A DNA stretch of 64,000 bases from Anaerolineaceae bacterium (GTDB taxonomy: Bacteria; Chloroflexota; Anaerolineae; Aggregatilineales; Phototrophicaceae). Shown in pieces: positions 44,036 through 51,711 of this stretch (position 1 is the stretch's first letter; the number at the start of each line of letters is the position of its first letter). The stretch lies in contig PABP01000036.1 of the NCBI GenBank assembly GCA_002699585.1, positions 64,333 through 128,332 on the forward strand. The letters are read 5' to 3'. Below the pieces are notes generated by a model. The model had not been told where the DNA came from. It was given only the letters and a program-made list of their open reading frames with translations, and did not search any database. The position numbers and the translations under genes were made by a program.

Positions 44036-45226
44036 TTAGGCGCTGGCCTTGGACGCGACCAGGGGCGATTCAAAGACTTTGCCAATCACCAGGCTGGCCG
44101 CCCCTCGGACCCAGGCCTGTTCGTCGGTGGGTTCGATGATGATTTCGACGCCCTCCGCCAGACCATCGAAGACGTAAGTCTGCATGGCCTCCATCATAGG
44201 CTTGAGGCGATAGTCACCTGCGATGAGTCCCTCGCCACTGATGATAATGAGCGGCGGGTGGAGCAGGTTAATCAGGGTGGCCAATCCGACACCCAGATAA
44301 TGGCCGCTATCGGCCAAAGCGGTAATAGCCGTTTCATCACCGGATTGGGCGCGTTCGAGCACATCTTCGAGGCGCTTGCCGGAGGCATCGCCATTGAAAG
44401 TGGCATCAATGACAGCGTGGTCGGCGGCATTGGCTTCTAGCGTACCTGCGCCTGCCCCATGCTGTTGTTCTTTATCCATGTTGACGATGATGTGACCGAT
44501 TTCACCAGCACCGCCACCCAATCCCTGATACAACTGCCCGGCCAGCATCATACCCATACCGATACCGCGCCCGACTGTAAAGACAACGAAATCTGCATGA
44601 AAGCGCCCGGCCCCAAACAGATACTCGCTGAGGGTGAGCGTATTGACATCGTTTTCTACGTAGGTGGGCAGGTTAATCTGGTCTTCTAGTAATTTGGCCA
44701 AGGGCAGGTTGCGCCAACCGGAATAGGGCGAATAGAGCACCGAACCCGTATGTGGGTCGACGACGCCCGCTACGCCGATACCGACGCCCAGCATCTTTTC
44801 TCTGGAGATGCCGCTGGCGCGGATGGCATCGTCGATGGCTTTAGTGACCTGCGCGATGGCATCCTGGCTGGTATTGCTCTTGATATGTCGATCTTCATGC
44901 TGAATGATGCGCGCTTCCATATCCGTGATGGCGCAGACGACGCGATCTTCCATGAGTTTGACGCCCACAGCATAGCCTGCACGCGGATTGAGCCGTAAGA
45001 AAGTCTGACGGCGGCCCCCGGTGAATTCGCTTTCGCCTGTTTCAAGCAGCCAGTTGTTATTGAGCAGATCAGTCGTGATCTGGGAAACAGCCCCAGTACT
45101 CAAGCCAGAGTACCCCACGAGTTGGGTCCGTGATAGTTGGCCTTCACGGCGGATGGCGTTAAGAATCAAGCTGCGATTCATCGCCTTGATGAGATTTCGG
45201 TTGCCGCGAATAAAGGACTGAGACAT
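44036..45226 (-). CDS. ROK-family transcriptional regulator
   Basis: A 396-aa repressor of the ROK (NagC/XylR/Mlc-like) family. An N-terminal winged helix at about 15-75 reads NAIRREGQLSRTQLVGYSGL and STGAVSQITTDLLNN. The sugar-kinase-like domain follows, with the phosphate loop GVGIGVAGVVDPHTG (about 148-162), the ENDVNTLTLSEYLFGAG stretch (about 193) and VFTVGRGIGMGMMLAGQLYQ. The four-residue zinc motif of some ROK members (CGxxGCxE) is not present: here GGGAGEIGHIIV is followed by GAGAGTLEAN. So this may be a zinc-less variant. It is the first gene of the importer operon it likely controls, and its operator lies at both ends of the gene. Confidence 0.92.
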   Translation of the reverse strand: MSQSFIRGNRNLIKAMNRSLILNAIRREGQLSRTQLVGYSGLSTGAVSQITTDLLNNNWLLETGESEFTGGRRQTFLRLNPRAGYAVGVKLMEDRVVCAITDMEARIIQHEDRHIKSNTSQDAIAQVTKAIDDAIRASGISREKMLGVGIGVAGVVDPHTGSVLYSPYSGWRNLPLAKLLEDQINLPTYVENDVNTLTLSEYLFGAGRFHADFVVFTVGRGIGMGMMLAGQLYQGLGGGAGEIGHIIVNMDKEQQHGAGAGTLEANAADHAVIDATFNGDASGKRLEDVLERAQSGDETAITALADSGHYLGVGLATLINLLHPPLIIISGEGLIAGDYRLKPMMEAMQTYVFDGLAEGVEIIIEPTDEQAWVRGAASLVIGKVFESPLVASKASA

Positions 45227-45231
45227 TCTTT

Positions 45232-45287
45232 TTTCATTCAGTGAAGTAAGTTGCCCCTAGCGTAAACATTTTCTCGTTTTCTGTCAA
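45232..45287 (-). promoter_or_regulatory. ROK promoter and operator
   Basis: On the minus strand TTGACA (45287-45282), 17-nt spacer and TACGCT (45264-45259) precede the operator TTTCATTCAGTGAAGTAAGT-TG (45253-45232), which reaches to 6 nt before the start. Position suggests self-repression. Confidence 0.7.
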
Positions 45288-45358
45288 GGAATTGAAAGAA
45301 GATGAAACTGGTTGGCTGCATGCGAGCTCCAACATAGGATGAGCAGTACATCATTTGT

Positions 45359-45409
45359 TTGACAAAAAGTCGCACTTGGTTATAATCTGTTTGAGAACGT
45401 TCTCATTAA
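45359..45409 (+). promoter_or_regulatory. Promoter and operator of the second LacI-type regulator
   Basis: TTGACA (45359-45364), 16-nt spacer, TATAAT (45381-45386), then TTGAGAACGTTCTCATTAA (45391-45409), a palindrome centred on AACGTT. The same box recurs at 46481-46498. The consensus promoter with an operator over the start point fits strong, repressible expression. Confidence 0.85.
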
Positions 45410-45426
45410 CGTGAGCGGGATGGGAA

Positions 45427-46443
45427 ATGGCGAAACGCCCGACAATCATTGACGTCGCAAAACTGGCTGGTGTCTCCAAAGCTACTGTTGGGCGCGTGAT
45501 TAACGGGCAGAACGATATTGTGAGCGAAGACACCCGCTCGCGCGTCATGCATGCCGTGAAACAGCTCGGCTATGAACGTAATGCGGTCGCTGGCAGTTTG
45601 CGGACGGATCGCACGTTTATGATCGCACTGGCGATACCGGACATCACCAACCCGTTCTGGCCAGAAGTGGCACGCGGGGTACAGGATGCCATTGAGGCAC
45701 AGGGTTATGCGACGGTGACAGTCAATACCGATTGGCAGCCGGAGCGTGAGCAAAAGTACCTGACAATGGTCCGGCGAAATCGGTTTGATGGCTTAATTGT
45801 GAACCCGATTGAGGCATCGCGCACGGATTTGTTGAATATACACATTCCGGTCGTGATCCTGGGCAGCGGGGGTTATTACCCTGATATGGACAGCGTCGGC
45901 AGCGATACAGCGGCTGGCGTGGACACTGCGCTGAATCATTTGCTGGAATTGGGCCATCGGCGCATCGCACTGATTACAGGGCGACCCTCGCGCAACAATA
46001 GAGTTCGGTCGCGGCATGATGCGTACGTGGCGTTCCATGCCAAACATAATTTGCAGATCAATCAAGATCTTATTATTGAAAAAGATTTTTCAGAGCACTC
46101 AGGTTACGAAGCAATGCACCAATTATTGCACTTAGACAATCCCCCAACGGCTGTTTTCGCAGCTAACGATATTCTGGCGATTGGCGCGCTAAAAGGGGCA
46201 CAGGCGCTGGATTGGCACGTCCCGGAAGATGTGTCTATTGTTGGGATGGATGATATTTACGCCGCCGCTACCACATCACCGTCACTAACGACCATCATAA
46301 AACCCAAGTACGAAACAGGCGTGAAAGCCGCTGAATATCTGTTAGCGCGCATGTCTGGAGACAACATCGACCAGGGGAGGCATATTCTTTTGCCTTGTGA
46401 ACTGGCCGTTCGTGGGTCAACGGCCCCACCCCGAGATATTTGA
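45427..46443 (+). CDS. LacI-family transcriptional regulator of the ADP-ribosylglycohydrolase operon
   Basis: A 338-aa LacI/GalR-type repressor. The helix-turn-helix is at about 6-26 (TIIDVAKLAGVSKATVGRVI), the hinge near 50-60 (NAVAGSLRT). The effector-binding core has IALAIPDITNPFWPEVARGV, GLIVNPIEASRTDLLNIHIP, HRRIALITGRPSRNNRVRSR, AVFAANDILAIGALKGAQAL and VSIVGMDDIYAAATTSPSLT. A matching palindrome before this gene and before the next one makes the target set clear: itself and the operon 46519-55682. The inducing ligand is probably a product of that pathway, such as a ribose-type sugar, by inference. Confidence 0.94.
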   Translation: MAKRPTIIDVAKLAGVSKATVGRVINGQNDIVSEDTRSRVMHAVKQLGYERNAVAGSLRTDRTFMIALAIPDITNPFWPEVARGVQDAIEAQGYATVTVNTDWQPEREQKYLTMVRRNRFDGLIVNPIEASRTDLLNIHIPVVILGSGGYYPDMDSVGSDTAAGVDTALNHLLELGHRRIALITGRPSRNNRVRSRHDAYVAFHAKHNLQINQDLIIEKDFSEHSGYEAMHQLLHLDNPPTAVFAANDILAIGALKGAQALDWHVPEDVSIVGMDDIYAAATTSPSLTTIIKPKYETGVKAAEYLLARMSGDNIDQGRHILLPCELAVRGSTAPPRDI

Positions 46444-46454
46444 AAATCGGATAC

Positions 46455-46475
46455 AGAAGACTTCGTCTTTTTTTG
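46455..46475 (+). terminator. Small intrinsic terminator after the LacI gene
   Basis: AAGAC-TTC-GTCTT with a T-run of seven. A short but complete hairpin 13 nt after the stop; it isolates the regulator from the operon that starts behind the next operator. Confidence 0.7.
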
Positions 46476-46480
46476 CCATC

Positions 46481-46498
46481 AATGAGAACGTTCTCATT
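46481..46498. promoter_or_regulatory. LacI operator before the ADP-ribosylglycohydrolase operon
   Basis: A perfect 18-bp palindrome, AATGAGAACGTTCTCATT, 20 nt before the ATG at 46519. It shares 17 of 18 bases with the box at 45391. Promoter boxes were not clear, since the terminator U-run overlaps where a -10 box would be. Confidence 0.85.
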
Positions 46499-46518
46499 AA
46501 GAACACTGAAAGCTTATT

Positions 46519-47505
46519 ATGTTGACAAAAAGAACGCTTACACAAGAAGAAAAAGCCAAATTAGTGGATCGTGCAAAGGGCTGTTTGCTCGGTCTGGCGG
46601 TCGGGGATGCCTTCGGTGACATTGGTCGTCACCAGGATTATCGGGCGCGGTATGGCATCGTGACCGACTTGCACGAGGGCGCACGCAGCACCGACGATAC
46701 CGAATTCGCCGTGCTGACGGCCCAAACCCTGATCGACTGCGGCGGCAACCTGACGACGGACGCCCTGCTGGCTGCTTGGCAAAAGTACATCATTGGCCAG
46801 GGCGGCATGTTCGACCGGGGCGGCAAGCCGTTATACGGAGCTGTCGCTAATTTAGAGCGCGGCATCCGTCCGCCGCTTTCTGGCAGCGATAACGTGCAAA
46901 ACAACGACGATGGTGCGGCCATGCGCATTGCCCCTATTGGCATCGTCTGTGCAGGCGACCCGGACCTGGCCGTCAAAATGGCCAAGATTGAGTCCGAAAT
47001 CAGCCATGAGCGCGATGGCATCTGGGCAGCGCAGGCGGTTGCCGCCAGCGTGGCAGTCGCCATGACGGGTGCATCGGTCGATGACATCATCCAGGCCGGG
47101 ATTGACGTTATCCCAGAAGATAGCTGGTTAGGCCGCGCAATGGCGCGAGCGATGGCCATCTGCGATGAAAACCCAGATATTCTCGATGCCTTCCAGCCTT
47201 TACACGAAGACCTCTGGACGCCGGTTCACTCGATGGCCGCAGAAGCCGTTCCCCAGGCGTATGCTGTCCTCAAGCTGACAAAAGGCGATTTTAAGACAGG
47301 CATGATCTGGTCGGGCAATTTTGGCCGCGATGCCGATACGATCAGTGCGTTAGTAGGGGCGATCTTAGGTGCGCTGCACGGTACGGCCGTAATACCACCC
47401 GCCTGGATCGAAAAAGTCGACCAGCCCGCAGGCGTTTGCCTGCACTTCGCCGCCGAAAAATCCATGCAGTCGCTGGCGGTGCAACTCGTCGACCTCATAA
47501 GTTAG
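46519..47505 (+). CDS. ADP-ribosylglycohydrolase-fold protein, copy 1
   Basis: A 328-aa all-helical protein of the ADP-ribosylglycohydrolase (DraG/ARH) family. Family members use two metal ions to cut ADP-ribose or other ribosyl bonds. The first metal motif is LLGLAVGDAFGDIG with STDDTEF (T58-T61), the second GNFGRDADTISALVGAILGA (about 266-285, D271 and D273). There is no signal peptide, so the protein is cytoplasmic. It is the first gene after the LacI operator and precedes the binding-protein gene by 65 nt. It is close to copy 2 (50725) in length and motif order. Given the importer, the substrate may be a taken-up ribosyl- or furanosyl-compound rather than protein ADP-ribose; this is inference. 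Confidence 0.9.
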   Translation: MLTKRTLTQEEKAKLVDRAKGCLLGLAVGDAFGDIGRHQDYRARYGIVTDLHEGARSTDDTEFAVLTAQTLIDCGGNLTTDALLAAWQKYIIGQGGMFDRGGKPLYGAVANLERGIRPPLSGSDNVQNNDDGAAMRIAPIGIVCAGDPDLAVKMAKIESEISHERDGIWAAQAVAASVAVAMTGASVDDIIQAGIDVIPEDSWLGRAMARAMAICDENPDILDAFQPLHEDLWTPVHSMAAEAVPQAYAVLKLTKGDFKTGMIWSGNFGRDADTISALVGAILGALHGTAVIPPAWIEKVDQPAGVCLHFAAEKSMQSLAVQLVDLIS

Positions 47506-47569
47506 GTAGTCCTGCATACGCGATTTGCGTGTGCTTATTTAATCTAAGTAGTGTTTTAGGAGAAAAATC

Positions 47570-48862
47570 ATGCGAGGAAAATCCAGATTTTTGGCCCTGA
47601 CGATGATTTTGTTGCTGGTGATGTCCCAACTTGGGAGCGCACTGGCACAGGATAGCGTCACAATCGAGTGGTGGAGCGTGGCAGGTAATGAACTGCCGCA
47701 GGAAGCACAAGAAGCCATCGTTACCGCATTTGAAGCCGAACACCCTGACATTCAGGTTAACCTGACCATCTTGCCGGAATCTGGCTACGACGAGCGCATG
47801 ACGACCACGCTTGGCGCGGGCGAAGGTGCCCCGGACGTCGCCCTGTTCTGGAATGCCAACTGGTACGCGCAGACGCTCGACCTGACCCCTTACCTGGAAG
47901 CTGACCCAGACCTAAGCCCCGAAGATTACTTCGAGAACTTCTGGATTAACTGGGCCACCTGGGGCGACAAGGTCGTCGGTTTGCCGTTGGGCGTCGGTGC
48001 GAACTTCGTGATGTACAACAAAGCTGTCTTTGATGAAGCTGGTGTGGACTACCCAACTGCTGACTGGACGCCTGAAGAGTACATCGAAGTTGCCAAAGCC
48101 GTGACCGATACAGAAGTCCGCCGCTGGGGTGGCGACCGTCCGCGTGGCCCATACCGCGCCATCTGGATGAACTACGGGGCCTTCCCTTATAGTGATGACA
48201 GCACAATGGTTGATGGTTACTTCAACAGTGAAGCCTCCATCGCCGCTTACGAATGGCTGTGGGACCTGGTCGACAGTGGTGCAACACCGACCCCGGCAGA
48301 CATCGAAATCCTGGGTACAGAAGGCACGGGTCCGATTGACCTGTTCCTGGCAGGCCGCTTGGCTATGGCTACCCTGAACCAGGGCCATATGCTCATCGCC
48401 GTGGACGAAGGCGTGGACTTCGGTATTGTCCCGGAACCGGGCTTTGTCGACAGCCAACGTTTCGTTAACGCCTGGTCACTGACCGCTTCTATCTGGAGTG
48501 GCACAGAAAATCCTGATGAAGCCTATGAATTCCTGAGCTTCTTCGCAGGGCCAGAAGGTCAACGCATCCTGATGGAACAGGGCACGCTGTTCCCGGCGCT
48601 GCCCGCCGTTTTGGATGAGTATGAAAATGCTGACACCGACTACGCGCAAGCCTTCTTCTCCGTGCTAGAAGACACACAGGTCGCTGAGTGGACCGCTGGA
48701 CATCCCTGCTGGCGTGGTGCTGTCATCCGCAGCGTCCAGGACGTTTGGGATCTGATCAACCTCGGTGAAATCAGCCGTGACGAAGTAACCACCACCATCA
48801 ATGACTATATTGACGAAGCGCAAGCTTCGCTCGAAGAGTGCACCCCGCGTCTGGGTGGCTAA
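47570..48862 (+). CDS. Sugar ABC transporter substrate-binding protein, ARH operon
   Basis: A 430-aa CUT1 binding protein. The signal peptide is MRGKSRFLALTMILLLVMSQ, cleaved near ALA-QDS. Mature-part marks: VTIEWWSVAGNELPQEAQEA, QVNLTILPESGYDERM, GEGAPDVALFWNANWYAQTL and the C-terminal IRSVQDVWDLINLGEISRDE. TTAGGAG lies 8 nt before the ATG. There are cysteines in the last third (HPCWRG and LEECTPR) that may form a disulfide, which is not usual for this family. It is in the middle of the LacI-controlled operon. Its ligand is unknown, and likely the key to the function of the four glycohydrolase genes. Confidence 0.93.
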   Translation: MRGKSRFLALTMILLLVMSQLGSALAQDSVTIEWWSVAGNELPQEAQEAIVTAFEAEHPDIQVNLTILPESGYDERMTTTLGAGEGAPDVALFWNANWYAQTLDLTPYLEADPDLSPEDYFENFWINWATWGDKVVGLPLGVGANFVMYNKAVFDEAGVDYPTADWTPEEYIEVAKAVTDTEVRRWGGDRPRGPYRAIWMNYGAFPYSDDSTMVDGYFNSEASIAAYEWLWDLVDSGATPTPADIEILGTEGTGPIDLFLAGRLAMATLNQGHMLIAVDEGVDFGIVPEPGFVDSQRFVNAWSLTASIWSGTENPDEAYEFLSFFAGPEGQRILMEQGTLFPALPAVLDEYENADTDYAQAFFSVLEDTQVAEWTAGHPCWRGAVIRSVQDVWDLINLGEISRDEVTTTINDYIDEAQASLEECTPRLGG

Positions 48863-48877
48863 TCTACATGTCATTTA

Positions 48878-48904
48878 AGAGCCGGGGCCCCGTGCCCTGG
48901 CTCT
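48878..48904 (+). terminator. Stem-loop between binding protein and permease, ARH operon
   Basis: AGAGCC and GGCTCT enclose a GGGGCCCC-rich inner part, 16 nt after the binding-protein stop and 22 nt before the permease start. No U-run follows, so it is likely an RNA stabiliser or attenuator. Confidence 0.65.
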
Positions 48905-48926
48905 CCCTTCTTGGAGCACACGACTT

Positions 48927-49832
48927 ATGTTGTCCACATGGCGTGCAATGAACCCGATGGCACGGCGCGAAGCATTGGAAGGTTATACGGCCCTGATACC
49001 CTGGGTGATCGGTTTCCTTATCTTCACGACTTTCCCCATCATCATGTCGATCTACCTGAGTTTTACGGAGTGGACCATCATCGAGCCGCCGACCTGGATC
49101 GGTCTGGCCAACTACGAGCGCATGTTCACCCGTGATCCGCTGTTCTGGCAGTCGCTGAAAGTGACGCTGCTGTTCGTCGCCTTTTCTTTACCGCTTAAGC
49201 TGGTATTGGGGCTGATGCTGGCGTTGCTGCTGAATATCAAAGTGCCGGGGATGAACTTCTTCCGCACAGTCTTTTACCTGCCTGCCGTGATTTCCGGCGT
49301 GGCGGTGGCGCTCATGTGGATGTGGCTGCTGCAACCGGATACAGGTGTCGCCAATACCCTGCTGGCGGCCATCGGCATCCAGGGACCGAACTGGTTCTGG
49401 GATCGAGACTGGGCGTTGCCTTCTGTGGCGCTAATGAGCATCTGGAAAGTTGGCGGCAGCGCGATCATTTATCTCGCTGGTTTGCAGAATATTCCGCCGC
49501 ACCTGTATGAAGCGGCAAAAATCGATGGGGCCAATCGCTGGCACAGCTTCTGGGGCATCACGCTACCCTTATTGACGCCGACTCTGTTCTTCCAACTATT
49601 GATTGAACTGATTGATTCTTTCAAGGTCTTTACAGAAGCCTTCGTTATTACACAGGGTGGGCCATTAAAAGCCACATACTTTTACCTGTATTACTTCTAT
49701 GAAGAGGGCTTCCGCAACTTCAATATGGGGTATGCATCGGGGCTGGCACTCGTCCTGGTGGTCATCATCATCCTGATTACCGTTTTCTTAAACTTTACAT
49801 CTAAGCGGTGGGTTTATTATGAATCAGACTAA
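48927..49832 (+). CDS. Sugar ABC transporter permease, MalF/UgpA type, ARH operon
   Basis: A 301-aa permease. The first membrane segment is at about 19-42 (ALIPWVIGFLIFTTFPIIMS). The docking loop is HLYEAAKIDGANRWHSFWGI then TLPLLTP. CTTGGAGC lies before the ATG. It overlaps the next permease by 14 nt, as in the ROK-controlled importer, and the two ends (RWVYYESD and RWVYYEVE) are alike. Confidence 0.95.
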   Translation: MLSTWRAMNPMARREALEGYTALIPWVIGFLIFTTFPIIMSIYLSFTEWTIIEPPTWIGLANYERMFTRDPLFWQSLKVTLLFVAFSLPLKLVLGLMLALLLNIKVPGMNFFRTVFYLPAVISGVAVALMWMWLLQPDTGVANTLLAAIGIQGPNWFWDRDWALPSVALMSIWKVGGSAIIYLAGLQNIPPHLYEAAKIDGANRWHSFWGITLPLLTPTLFFQLLIELIDSFKVFTEAFVITQGGPLKATYFYLYYFYEEGFRNFNMGYASGLALVLVVIIILITVFLNFTSKRWVYYESD

Positions 49833-50721
49833 TCCCGCACTTGCCCAACCAGCGCACAACAAACGCAAAAACAACGACGGTATCGACTGGCAGCGCGTCC
49901 AACGCTGGGTCGGCACGGCCCTGGTTTATGTGTTGATGACCACTCTAGCGCTCATCTTCATGATTCCGCTGCTATGGATGCTATCGACCTCGCTCAAGAC
50001 GCGCCCAGAAATTTTCGCGTGGCCGCCGGAATGGGTCCCAGCTGTGCCGCAGTGGGGCAATTATGCCGATGCCTTCAACAGCTACCCGCTGGGGCGCTTT
50101 ATGGCCAACAGCATGATCCTGGTGATTGGCAATACGATTGGCGAACTGGTTTCTGTGCCGTTGATCGCCTATGCCTTCGCGCGGCTGCGCTTCCCTGGCA
50201 AGTCGATTTTGTTTGTGCTGATGCTCAGCCCGATGATGATTCCCGGCCATATTCGCCTGATCCCGCTGTACTCGGCCTATTTGCGCCTGGATATGGTCGG
50301 TACCTATTGGCCGCTGATTTTGCCATCGTTCTTCGGCAACCCGTTTTTCATCTTCCTGATGGTGCAGTATATGCGCACGATTCCGCGAGATTTGGATGAA
50401 GCCGCCCGCATCGACGGGGCCGGAACGTGGACCATTCTGTACCGGATCATTCTGCCGCTGTGTATCCCTGCGCTGACGATCATCGTGGTGTTCACCTTCC
50501 TGTGGACCTGGAACGACTTCTTGCAGCCTTTGATTTACCTATCGGACTTCGAGACATATCCGATCTCGGTGGGGTTGGCCTTCTTCCAGGGGCGCTACAG
50601 TGTGGAATGGAATATGTTCATGGCGGCGACGTTGATTTCGATCTTGCCGATCCTGGTGTTGTACTTCTTCGCCCAGAAGCAGCTCATCGGCGGTCTATCG
50701 ACACTGGGCCTGAAAGGTTAG
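49819..50721 (+). CDS. Sugar ABC transporter permease, MalG type, ARH operon
   Basis: A 300-aa permease with a charged N-terminal tail (NKRKNNDGIDWQRVQRWVGT) before the first membrane segment at about 34-56. The docking loop is DLDEAARIDGAGTWTILYRI then ILPLCIP. The C-terminus KQLIGGLSTLGLKG is typical. It is followed 3 nt later by copy 2 of the ADP-ribosylglycohydrolase genes, so import and hydrolysis are tightly linked. Confidence 0.95.
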   Translation: MNQTNPALAQPAHNKRKNNDGIDWQRVQRWVGTALVYVLMTTLALIFMIPLLWMLSTSLKTRPEIFAWPPEWVPAVPQWGNYADAFNSYPLGRFMANSMILVIGNTIGELVSVPLIAYAFARLRFPGKSILFVLMLSPMMIPGHIRLIPLYSAYLRLDMVGTYWPLILPSFFGNPFFIFLMVQYMRTIPRDLDEAARIDGAGTWTILYRIILPLCIPALTIIVVFTFLWTWNDFLQPLIYLSDFETYPISVGLAFFQGRYSVEWNMFMAATLISILPILVLYFFAQKQLIGGLSTLGLKG

Positions 50722-50724
50722 TCC

Positions 50725-51711
50725 ATGCAACTTGAATCCCTGCGCGACAAAGCGCGTGGCAGTCTGCTGGGGGCGGCCATCGGTGATGCGATGGGTGCGC
50801 CCTGCGAGGGCATGAGCGCCCAGGCCATCCGCGAGCAGTACGGCGTGATTACCGATTTCCTGACCGATGAAATCAGTGGGACGGATGATACCGACTTCAC
50901 GCTGTTCAACGCGCATATCTTGCAGACATACGGCGTCAAGGTGACGTCCGAGCAGATCGAATATGAATGGCGCGATAAGCTGCTGAGTGGCAAATACTAC
51001 TATCGGCCCGGTGGCTTCAGCGATGTGATTTCCACGCGCAACCTGGAAGCGGGTTTGCAGCCGCCACAGTCGGGCGCGTTTAATCATCAAATGTGGAGCG
51101 ATGGGGTGGCGATGGCCATCAGCGCGGCAGGGATTGCCTGCCCTGGCGACCCGGCCCAGGCGGCGCAGGTCGCCCATAAGCTGGGCAGCATTTCCAATGC
51201 GCGTGATGGCATTTACACGGCGCAAGCAGTAGCCGCTGCCATCAGCATGGCGATGGTGGATGCCACGCCCATTGATATGATCGAAGCAGCGCTGGCCAAT
51301 GTGCCGCAAGATAGCTGGACCTATCGGGCGATGCTGCGCGCGCAGCAAGTCGCTAAAGATGCCGCCGACCTGGAAGAAGCGCTCATATTGGCTGATGAAC
51401 GGCTGGTGGTGCATTACTGGCCCTGGGCTGACTTGACAACCGAAGCGGTCCCGGTGGCGTTTGCCGTTTTCCTGGCAGCGCAAGGCGAGTTCGTCAAAGC
51501 GGTCCCGGCAGGGGTCCGCATTGGCCGTGATGCCGATACGATTGGCGCGATTGTCGGCTGTTTGGCCGGGGCCTATGGCGGCACAGAGGCGATCCCGCAA
51601 GAGTGGCGCGAGCGCGTGCAGGCATCGACCGGGCGCTGCATTGGCTATGTGGCCAATCGCCAGATTACGGACATCGCGGATGAACTGGTAAAGAAGGCGA
51701 CGAACGCATGA
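50725..51711 (+). CDS. ADP-ribosylglycohydrolase-fold protein, copy 2
   Basis: A 328-aa ARH-fold protein. The first metal motif is LLGAAIGDAMGAPCEGM with GTDDTDF (T53-T56), the second VRIGRDADTIGAIVGCLAGA. Both metal sites look intact. The N-terminal glutamate usual after GDAxG is present here (CEG), while copy 1 has DIG instead. AAAGG lies before the ATG. The start is 3 nt after the permease stop, and the stop overlaps the next gene by 4 nt. It likely acts in the cytoplasm on the imported compound. Confidence 0.9.
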   Translation: MQLESLRDKARGSLLGAAIGDAMGAPCEGMSAQAIREQYGVITDFLTDEISGTDDTDFTLFNAHILQTYGVKVTSEQIEYEWRDKLLSGKYYYRPGGFSDVISTRNLEAGLQPPQSGAFNHQMWSDGVAMAISAAGIACPGDPAQAAQVAHKLGSISNARDGIYTAQAVAAAISMAMVDATPIDMIEAALANVPQDSWTYRAMLRAQQVAKDAADLEEALILADERLVVHYWPWADLTTEAVPVAFAVFLAAQGEFVKAVPAGVRIGRDADTIGAIVGCLAGAYGGTEAIPQEWRERVQASTGRCIGYVANRQITDIADELVKKATNA

